The position numbers and the translations under genes are program-made. From Thraustochytrium sp. TN22 (taxonomy: Eukaryota; Sar; Bigyra; Thraustochytrida; Thraustochytriidae), in the NCBI GenBank assembly GCA_013306675.1, contig JABLUY010000065.1:87377-151376 (forward strand): a stretch of DNA of 64,000 bases. Reading direction: 5' to 3'. Positions within the stretch are counted from its first letter, which is position 1; each line of letters begins with the position of its first letter. Positions 56,869 to 64,000 of this stretch are shown here, piece after piece. Below the pieces are notes generated by a model. That model worked only from the letters and a program-made list of their open reading frames with translations, was not told the origin of the DNA and ran no database searches.

Positions 56869-57246
56869 ATGGCTCAGGGCGACGTCGTCAACCAGTCCAC
56901 TCTGGACCAGGCCCAGAACAAGGCCCAGGAGGTGAAGAACGCCGCCTCGGAGAAGGCCACTGAGGTGTCCAACAAGGCCTCGGAGACCGCCGAGCAGGCC
57001 GGCAACACCCTCCAGGAGAAGAAGGAGCAGGCCGCCAACTCCATGCAGGAGTCCGGCAACACCGCCGGCCAGAAGAAGGAGGAGGCCAAGGAGGTCGCCG
57101 CTGAGAAGGCCGACCAGGCCGGCACCACCCTCGAGAACGCCAAGGAGTACGTCGCCGAGTCCGCGCAGAACGCCAAGGACTACGTCGCGGAGACCGCCGA
57201 GAACGCCGCCGAGTTCGTCAAGGAGAAGACCGGCATGGACCAGTAA
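56869..57246 (+). CDS. LEA-like (group 3-type) hydrophilic stress protein
   Basis: The 125-aa protein is Ala/Glu/Lys/Gln-rich, with no Cys or Trp. Imperfect 11-residue helical repeats are visible: TLDQAQNKAQEVKNAASEKA, ETAEQAGNTLQEKKEQAANS, and AKEYVAESAQNAKDYVAETA. This is the composition of group 3 late-embryogenesis-abundant and related proteins that form amphipathic helices on drying or at membranes. Codon choice is extreme (almost only GAG, AAG, GCC, AAC), suggesting high expression. The start AGCAAGATGGCT follows a CA-rich leader without hairpins. A role in osmotic or desiccation tolerance is inferred from composition; apolipoprotein-like lipid-droplet coating is an alternative. Confidence 0.75.
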   Translation: MAQGDVVNQSTLDQAQNKAQEVKNAASEKATEVSNKASETAEQAGNTLQEKKEQAANSMQESGNTAGQKKEEAKEVAAEKADQAGTTLENAKEYVAESAQNAKDYVAETAENAAEFVKEKTGMDQ

Positions 57247-57349
57247 GCCGCTCTCCTCGAGGCGCAGCTCTTCTGCTCCCTTTGCACAGATAACCTGATC
57301 TCCATGAAGCAAGATTAGTCTGATTTCACAACACTGCTGGAGTTCCAAG

Positions 57350-57560
57350 TGCAGGTTGCGAGCGATACTTGGGCGAGGGGAAGAGCAGGTTGCGAGCGAT
57401 ACTTGGGCGAGGTTGAGCAATGCAATGATCATCAGAGCGAGGGGGGGCAATGTTCTTATCATCAGAGCGAGGGTGAGCAATGCAGTGATCATCAAAGCGA
57501 GGGTGAGCGCAATGTAATGATCATCAGAGCGAGGGCGAGCAATGCAATGATCATCAGTCC
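57350..57560 (+). repeat. Tandem repeats downstream of the LEA-like gene
   Basis: Two copies of a roughly 31-bp unit (gcaggttgcgagcgatactt...) at about 57353-57412 run into five imperfect copies of a roughly 30-bp unit with core gagcaatgcaatgatcatca (about 57413-57560). The tgatcatca core contains the palindrome tgatca. This lies in or just after the 3' UTR. Confidence 0.85.
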
Positions 57561-57784
57561 TCCCTGCCTGACGAGTACATGCTCATAACTCGCTCCGCCC
57601 GCTTGTCAAGAAGACTCAGATGCTCATGCCCATACTCTTCAGTCCATGCACGAGCGCAACCAGAATGCAACCAACAAGTGCGCTCGCCTGACATGAAGGA
57701 GTGCCGCGCTCGCTCGCGCTCTAGCTTGGTCACATCGTCTCGTCCCTGCGAGCCAGGCGAGCTGCACCCCCGTATCGATCGCCA

Positions 57785-57925
57785 CGGGCAGTCCATCGTC
57801 TCGTGGCTCGCCTGGTCGTGGCTCACAGTCCATCTTCTCGTGGCTCGCCTCCCTGCGCTGGTCGTGGCTCACCGTCCATCGTCTCGTGGCTCGCCTCCCT
57901 GCGCTGGGCTGGCCGTGGCTCGCTA
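57785..57925 (+). repeat. Tandem repeats upstream of the RING gene
   Basis: Three imperfect units of about 45-55 bp built on tctcgtggctcgcctccctg and tcgtggctcac occur before the RING protein gene. The start of the open frame runs through them, but the repeat-encoded peptide looks non-coding. Confidence 0.75.
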
Positions 57926-58153
57926 CGTCTTCGGCGCCAAGGTCGTGGACAACTTCGTCTGCCGCTGCCAGCAGCTCGTCATGGAGGGCTCCAGGATCTT
58001 CGACTCGACCTGGAGTTGGGGTTGGAGTTCTTTGGTCGCTCGCTGGCCTTGACCGCCCCTGGCCCCCCAGAACCCGAAGCGACAGGCACGGCGGCGCCGG
58101 CCGGCCGCGCGCGGGTCGCGAGGCGAGGAGGAAATTTCCTCGGCGCCGGCGCG

Positions 58154-58859
58154 ATGCGCGGCGCGGGCGCGGCGGGCGCGGCGGGCGAGGCGGGCGCGGC
58201 GGTGGCGCCGCCGCCGCACGCGCAGCCGCGCGCCTGGCCGCGGCAGCTGGCGATACGACCGCGAGGGGCGCACGCGGACGCGCGCCATCCGCACCCGCAC
58301 GAGGACGACGACCTGCCGCGTCGATCGCTGCTCGCCCACCACGCCGGCCACGCGTTGGCGGAGCGGCAGCAGCAGCACCACCACCACCATCCTGCACGCC
58401 GGCACTACTACCCGGAGGTGGCCCTTTGCGGGCTGCATGTTACGGCCTTGCAGCGCGGCGACAAGAGCTCCGTCAGACCACCACCTTCGCCAGGGTCCTC
58501 GCGTGCGCGCCTCGTGAGCAGCGCGCTCGTGGCGCACCACCGCCAGGTCGCCGCCAGTATGCTGGGCGCTTACGAGGCTGCCGAGACTCCGCTTCGAACC
58601 CAAGCGGACGACGTCGAGGAGCTCGGGACCACCGATGCAACCGCGCCTCCCGCCCTGGCCGCCTCACCCCTTGCCGCCGCGCACAGGCTCAACCCGCTGC
58701 GTCGCTTGCACCAGGACTGCGTGGACGACCCGATGGACGTGGACGAGGACCAGTCTTCTGCGGGCATGCATCTCTTGCCACCAACGCCCGGGCCTGGGGC
58801 GCCCTCGCCACACTTTTGGAGCGTGGCCGCCTCTGCGCCGCCACCGCCGCCACCGACAC

Positions 58860-58922
<63 letters not shown>

Positions 58923-61078
58923 TGCCATCACAGCCGCTAGCGCTGCCAGCCCCCGCTGTGGCTTCGTCTTCATCATCTTCTTCAACGTCCACTTCGGCCT
59001 CCTCGCCGTTCTCATCCGCCTTGTCTGTGTGTTCATCCGCTTCTGCTCCGGCACCAGCCCTTGTGCTGCCGCCACCGAGGCGCACCGCGCGCATGGTCTC
59101 CGCCTCATCAGAGAGTACGCACACGCGGCCATCCTCGCCGGCCCCAGCCATGGACCTCACAAGCCCGCCCCCCGAACCTGTCGCCCAACCACATGCGTCA
59201 AGCCCAGCCGAAAAGAACCTCACCGGGCCGGCCTACGACGCCTCAGCCCCGTCGCCCGGCCTCCGGGCCCCGAAGGAGAAGAATGCAGCCGTCACGGTCA
59301 TCGTCATTGACGGTGACAGCGACGACGAGGACAGCGGCGAGGCGCAGCCCGCCGAAACGGCGGCGGACTGCCTGCACCAGGCGGCCAAAGAGAACAAAGG
59401 TCCCGAGGCTGCCTCCACCACGGATGCAATCATCGAGGTCAACGAGGCCAGCAGTGCTCGCAGCCGCGCCAGCAAGCGAAAGCAGCGCGAGGCCAGCGAC
59501 GACGAGGCCGAGGCGGACGCGGAACGCGCCGACCCGCCGCGCCCCGCCACAGCCCCTCTCGAGGGGAGCGAGGCGACAGGGGCAGCTGCCAAACATCGCA
59601 GGACGTCATCCTCGTCTTCTTCTTCTTCTTCTTCTTCCTCCTCCTCCTCCTCGCTGGCCTCCCCCTCGCCGGCAGCCGCAACCGTCTGCGGCGTCGATGA
59701 TGCGAGCGATGTAGGGCGGAGTGAGCGCGAAGATACCGACGCCCACGAGGAGTGCGACGCCGCCAGCCGGCAGGACCCGCGAGGAGACCATGCCGACGAC
59801 TTGCAAAACGATGCCGAGAGCAAACCGGGCGGCGACGAGGTCACGCACCCCGCCGGCACACCCCGAGAGGGAGACCAGGAGACGCCGACGCCCGAGGCCA
59901 CCACGCCTGCGGCGCCCGAGACGGACTTGGAAGAGTCCAAGGAGGAGGCAGCGCGCGACGCCAACGCCGTAAACGAAATTGAGCGGGAACAGAAACAAGA
60001 CGACGCCGCCGATGACCAGGGCGGAGAAGACAGGGCCGGCGAAAACGAGGACGGAGACCTGGACGACGAGGCAGAGGACACTGCGGCGGCGGCCGAGCAG
60101 GATGATGAAGAGGAGGAAAAGGATCAGGAGCGAGAAGAAAAGCCGGAAGATGGCAACAGCCGCAAGGGCAGCTCGCCCAGAGCGCGCAGCGAGCCACATG
60201 TACAGGCCAAAGAGAACCAGGCGCTGCGTGAACAGGTGGCGGGCCTTCTGCGCATGGTGCACGCGCTAGAGGGTACGGTGGGCCACCTGCGCGAGCACCA
60301 GTCGCGCAAGGAAGAGGGGCTGACGGGTGCGTTGGCCGCGCTCGAGGCCACGGTGAGCCAGATGCGAGAGCAAAAGGGCCAGGCCGAGGTGACGGCGCAT
60401 CAGCTGCGCGGCGAAGTGGCCGCGCTGCAGAGCAGGACGCGGTACGCGGAACAGCAGGCCGCCGCGGCGCAGCAGCACGCTGCCATGATGCTGGTCGAGG
60501 CGCAGCGGGAAAAGCACGGGTGCGCACGCGCGGTGGAGCACGCTGGCACGCTGGCCAGCCAGCTCGCGGGCGCCGAGAACGAGGCGTTTCGCTTGCAGAG
60601 CCAGCTCCAGGATGAGAGCAAGAAACGCACCGAGCTGGAGCGCCAGGCCTTCCAGGTGCGCGCCCTGGGGCGCATTGTCGCGGCCCGCTGCGGCGCCTGG
60701 GAGTCTCACGTGGCGCACGTGCTGGCCAAGATGGACGCCCAGGTCGCCTCGCTGGATGCGCGGCGAGGCCAGCTCGTCGAGGTGCTGGTCACCACCAAGC
60801 GCACGCAAGTGCGATCGGCGCAGCGCGCCAAGGCGAGCGAGGCCCGGCTCCGGACCTTGCAGGAGCAGGCGCGCCCGAACTGCCTCGTCTGCATGCACGA
60901 GCCCGTCGCCGTGTGCTATGTGCCTTGCGGCCACCGCAGTGTCTGCACCTCGTGCGACGCGCGCATCAAGCTCTGTCCCGTCTGCAGGGCAACCATTCGC
61001 GAGCGAGTTCGCACCTACGACGCTGGCGTGGCGCCCAGCGGCGAGGCCGCCGGCGATGGCCCACAAGTAGATGCGTGA
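58154..61078 (+). CDS. PolyQ coiled-coil protein with C-terminal C3HC4 RING (probable E3 ubiquitin ligase)
   Basis: The 974-aa protein ends in a RING finger: CLVCMHEPVAVC, then VPCGHRSVCTSCDARIKLC and PVC (about 910-944), the IAP/MIB-type spacing C-x2-C-x9-C-x-H. Such modules recruit E2 enzymes; targets are unknown. The long N-terminal part is low complexity: His-rich, Pro-rich, a pure (CAG)20 Gln tract at 237-256 and Ser tracts near 275 and 485. An acidic Glu/Asp/Ala stretch (about 510-690) leads to a coiled coil (about 690-900) just before the RING. The ATG at 58154 (GCGATGCGC) is a choice; a start further upstream would run through tandem repeats, and one further downstream is possible. 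RING is certain, start uncertain. Confidence 0.8.
58862..58921 (+). repeat. Uninterrupted (CAG)20 in coding sequence
   Basis: Twenty pure CAG codons encode a Gln20 tract in the RING protein. Pure tracts are prone to length change by slippage. Confidence 0.95.
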
Positions 61079-61643
61079 AAACAAGGAGACGCGAGTAGAA
61101 GTGCAGCGATCTTTGTGTTCTTTGCGACGAGTCAAACGAAGAAGTGCAGCGATCTTTGTTCTTTGCGACGAGTCAAAAGAAAAAGTGCAGCGATCTTTGT
61201 TCAAGGGGCAGTCTTCTTGCGATCTCTGTTCAAGACTTTTGAAATCTTCTTGGCGATCTCTGTACAAGACTTAAAACCTTCCTTGCGACCACCCCTCGCT
61301 CGCAACCAAGATGCGCGGCAAGCCTTCCTTCATATGTTCTCGAGCAATCTTTTCTCGTTCCTAGCTCCAGCTAGCTAAGTGCTGTTCTTGCTACCATACC
61401 CAGCAGCTTGATCGTCACAGGACTGCATGGAATGACTCACTCACGTCACGTCAGCAATGTGTCGTCGCACGCAGGGCCGGCCGGGAAGAAGAAGCGCGAG
61501 AAGAGGCGAGCGCGCCGAGGTGCGTGGACGGCGCGTGCGCTTGCGAGCTGGGCTAGGCCGCCCGCACCTAGCGCCCGAGCGCGCAGGAGCCCTCCTGGCG
61601 GCGGTGTTTTTCTTCTTGTCCTTGTTGTCTTGTTGTTTTCTTT
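61079..61643. repeat. 3' region of RING gene with three direct repeats
   Basis: About 61098-61205 contains three copies of a unit near 40 bp, built on gtgcagcgatctttgttctt and tgcgacgagtcaaa, followed by weaker gcgatctctgt echoes to about 61265. The rest, up to the end of the minus-strand mitochondrial gene, holds no recognised gene. Confidence 0.75.
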
Positions 61644-62714
61644 TTAGTTGGCCTTGCGGAGGGCGGCCAGGCGATCCCATAATGGGTCCTCGTCCGGAAG
61701 CTCCACGGATTCGAAGCGGGCGTCAATGTGGGCGTGCGCGGCCTTGTTGAGCTGGAGGCCAAAGTACTCGTAGATGCTAAAGATGCGGTCGATGGCGTCG
61801 GTCTTGAGGCTCTGGCGGAAGGTGATGGTCTCGTTGAGCACTTCGCTGAGCTCGGCCGGCACGAGCGCGCGGGCCTCGTCCTGGGAGAGGCCGCGGAGCC
61901 CGGCCATCTTGACGACGTTCTCGAGGCCGGAGATCATGTGGAAGTGGCTGACGCGGCGCAGGCGCGAGGTGACGTAGGAGTCGAAGAAGGCCTTGATGGT
62001 GTCGTCGGAGAGCGGGATCCCGTGCTGCAGGCAGCCGTGCAGGACGTCGGAGGCCCACATGACCGGGAAGCGGTGGGCGCGGCGCTCGATGTTGGCGCGC
62101 GCCAGCTCGGCGAGCGGCATGCCGCTGGGGGCGTGCGCCGAGAGGTCGATGCGCAGCTTGTGCGTGCCGTCGAGGAGCATGGCGAGGAACTTGGGCGAGA
62201 AGTTGTCCTGGCGCAGGCGCACGTCGGTGGCGTAGAGCAGCGAGTCCAGCACGCGGCGCGGCATGCCGATGTTGCGGCGCTTGCGCTCGGTCAGCTCGGC
62301 GTTGCGGATGGCCAGCGCGCGGAAGGCGGCCGACACGCAGGCGCCGTCCATCTGCGGCACGTAGCGCAGAATGGCGTCCTGCAGGCTGGCCAGGCGGCCC
62401 TTCTCCTCGTAGTAGATGAGGCGGTTGTGCAGGCGCATGGGCTTGATGGGCTTGATGCGCACCGGGTTGTTGCCGCGGTTCTGCTCCACGCGCTTGGCGC
62501 GCAGCTCGTCTGCGCGGGTCACGGGCTTGAGCCTGCCGTCCACGTGCGCCGGCTGCAGCCAGGGCGCCGTGCCGGCCGGCATGGGCAGCGGCTCCACTGG
62601 CCCGCGCGGCGGCACCTGCTTCGCGGGCCGCGCGAACGCGCGCCGCGCGCCCTCGCTGGCGGCCGCCGGCGCGCGCAGCGCCACCCGCGCCTGCGCCGCC
62701 GCGCGCAGCATCAT
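61644..62714 (-). CDS. Mitochondrial protein of unknown function, helical
   Basis: The 356-aa protein starts MMLRAAAQARVALRAPAAAS, an Arg/Ala presequence typical of mitochondrial import. The mature part is mostly helical, with segments such as RLASLQDAILRYVPQMDGAC, DDTIKAFFDSYVTSRLRR and HFHMISGLENVVKMAGLRG, spaced like a helical-repeat (FASTK- or PPR-like) organellar RNA-binding protein. No catalytic motif or membrane helix is seen. I do not recognise a family. Two adjacent ATGs begin it; the outer is used. It is convergent with the RING gene and in tandem with COX5B. Confidence 0.75.
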   Translation of the reverse strand: MMLRAAAQARVALRAPAAASEGARRAFARPAKQVPPRGPVEPLPMPAGTAPWLQPAHVDGRLKPVTRADELRAKRVEQNRGNNPVRIKPIKPMRLHNRLIYYEEKGRLASLQDAILRYVPQMDGACVSAAFRALAIRNAELTERKRRNIGMPRRVLDSLLYATDVRLRQDNFSPKFLAMLLDGTHKLRIDLSAHAPSGMPLAELARANIERRAHRFPVMWASDVLHGCLQHGIPLSDDTIKAFFDSYVTSRLRRVSHFHMISGLENVVKMAGLRGLSQDEARALVPAELSEVLNETITFRQSLKTDAIDRIFSIYEYFGLQLNKAAHAHIDARFESVELPDEDPLWDRLAALRKAN

Positions 62715-63345
62715 CCTCTCCGCTCCCGCCTCGCTGCTCCTCCTCCTCCCCTCGCGCGGCCGCGGCCGCGGGCTACGGCGCGGGCGGGCGCGGCGTCGGC
62801 GTTGCTCGACTGGCGGGCGGGCGCCGCGCGGCGGGCCGGGGCGGGGCGGGGCGGGCTTGGAGGCGGCGGCAGCCAGGCGGCGGCTAGCTAGCTAGGCAGG
62901 CCTGGCAGGCGCCTCGCGGCCGCTCGCTTGGCGCGCTTTGCCGGGCGCAACAGCCACTTGCGGCCGCCGCTTGGCCCACTTGCGGCCGCCGCTTTGCCGA
63001 CTTGCGCGGCCCAGGGCGGCCGCGGCGGTGGCTGCGGCGGAGACGGAGAGGGAGACGGAGAGGGAGACGGAGAGGGCGGAGAGGGCGGAGAGGGCGGAGA
63101 GGGCGCAGGGCGAGGCGGGCGAGCGAGCGCGGAGAAAGGCAAGGAAAAGGGCAAGAAAGAAACAGGGCAAGGGAGAGCAAGCAGAGGGGAAAGGCGCACA
63201 AATGGATGAGGCAGCGGGCTGCGAGCAGCTATGCTAGAGCAGCGAGAGAGCTGTAACGCGACGGACAGGGCGCGGCAGGCGCGAGTCCCGCTCGACCTCG
63301 TCCGGGCGGTCAGACGGGGGGAAAAGGTCTCCGCGCGCGCGCAGC
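62715..63345. repeat. Intergenic with GGAGA-type minisatellite
   Basis: About 63035-63108 holds three copies of ggagacggagag followed by four of ggcggagag. A cttgcggccgccgctt unit occurs twice near 62957-62998. No gene is recognised; the gap covers the upstream region of the mitochondrial gene and the COX5B 3' flank. Confidence 0.6.
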
Positions 63346-63741
63346 TTAGGCCATCGGGTTGTACAGCTTGAAGTGCAGGTCGAGCTCCGGGACGAAGTTG
63401 ACCTCACCCTCGACGATGTTGAACCAGATGGGGCCGTCCTGGCCCTTGGGCACCATGCCGACGATGCGGTCGTGGAGCTCGGACGGCACGAGGATGGGGT
63501 TCTCGTACGTGCCCTGGCCCTTCTCCATCTGCACCGGCTGGCGGTTAAAGTACTCCTTGCCCTCGGCGAAGGCCTTGAGCTCCTCGCGCTCACGGCCGGT
63601 CGCCTGCTCAGCGTCGTCGGCGATCGCGCCGGGCTTGCCGCCGGGGCCCTGCGACAGGGGCGGCTGCTTGTAGCCCGCCAGGGAGCGCACCTGGGTGCGG
63701 GCGCTGATGCGCGCCACGCGCGAGCCGGCCAGCCGCATCAT
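63346..63741 (-). CDS. COX5B: Cytochrome c oxidase subunit 5B (yeast Cox4)-like, zinc ligands absent
   Basis: This 131-aa nuclear-encoded subunit of respiratory complex IV faces the mitochondrial matrix. It has an Arg-rich presequence (MMRLAGSRVARISARTQVRS). The core aligns with animal COX5B: DDAEQATGREREEL with DEEQATGLEREI, YENPILVPSELHDRIVG with REDPNLVPSISNKRIVG, then IWFNIVEGE with VWFWLHKGE. The four zinc cysteines of animal and yeast proteins (CxC after RIVG, and CPRC) are all replaced: RIVGMVP and FVPELD. Length fits the family. Gene order here has no bearing on function. Confident in the fold, and certain that Cys are missing. Confidence 0.88.
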   Translation of the reverse strand: MMRLAGSRVARISARTQVRSLAGYKQPPLSQGPGGKPGAIADDAEQATGREREELKAFAEGKEYFNRQPVQMEKGQGTYENPILVPSELHDRIVGMVPKGQDGPIWFNIVEGEVNFVPELDLHFKLYNPMA

Positions 63742-64000
63742 CTTTCTGCTGTGTGTGGTGTGTGAGTCTCGCTAGGTCTGCGCGTGCGAGCTCCCGTCAG
63801 TCTCCTCGTCCTCGCCCGTCCTCGCGCTCGCGCTCACGCTCGCGCCCTCGCCCTCGCCCTCTTCGCGGCCGCGCGCAAGCGTCCGCGACCGCTTATCCAG
63901 GTCATCCATCCATCCATTTCCATCCTCTCATCCTCCCCTCCCCTCCAGCGCAGCGCGCGGCGGGCGCCGGCTGGAGCGCCGCTGGCCTGACCGTCAAATG
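63742..64000. other. Upstream region of COX5B-like gene
   Basis: The sequence to the window end is pyrimidine-rich with ctcgc/gccctc runs and a ccatccatccat string (about 63903-63917). It should contain the COX5B promoter. No gene recognised. Confidence 0.4.

Overview
The window looks like nuclear DNA of a thraustochytrid (Labyrinthulomycetes, stramenopiles). The main reason is an almost complete match, from memory, to subunit C (OrfC/Pfa3) of the PKS-like polyunsaturated fatty acid synthase of Schizochytrium and relatives. Other support: very GC-rich DNA with strong third-position GC bias, many long antisense shadow frames, few introns (one clear intron in 64 kb), eukaryotic housekeeping genes and mitochondrial presequences. 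No rRNA, tRNA, CRISPR, virus-like or intact transposon sequence was recognised by eye.

Layout. 0-7 kb: HisIE/HIS4-like histidine enzyme (-), an unknown protein with a Cys/His cluster (-), and a DBP5/DDX19-type DEAD-box helicase (-). 7-18 kb: RCC1L-like mitochondrial protein (+), CDC20 (-), a class I histone deacetylase with one intron (-), and TTC27 (+) opposite it across a palindrome-bearing divergent promoter. 18-23 kb: two paralogous small secreted Cys-rich proteins (+) and a coiled-coil protein (+). 23-34 kb: a chimeric pseudogene (PUFA-synthase tail joined to kinase fragments), an unusual protein kinase fused to 17 near-identical 44-residue ARM/HEAT-like repeats (-), and PUFA synthase subunit C (-). 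35-37 kb: a bacterial-type lipase with a C-terminal membrane anchor (-). 39-54 kb: two tandem giant paralogues (2,286 and 2,299 aa), each with a signal peptide, about five ectodomain modules of roughly 300 residues and a C-terminal membrane part resembling two PqiA units. 54-64 kb: a small acidic protein (-), a LEA-like stress protein (+), a polyQ coiled-coil RING protein (+), a mitochondrial protein of unknown function (-), and a COX5B-like cytochrome oxidase subunit without zinc ligands (-).

Nothing suggests an operon. Lipid themes recur (PUFA synthase subunit, secreted lipase, PqiA-like candidate lipid-transport proteins), but this may be chance proximity. The most novel items are the PqiA-like tandem pair, the kinase-ARM fusion with its chimeric pseudogene, the new Cys-rich secreted pair, the possible membrane-anchored N-terminal extension of OrfC, and the zinc-less COX5B. 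All family calls are by eye; no database search was run.
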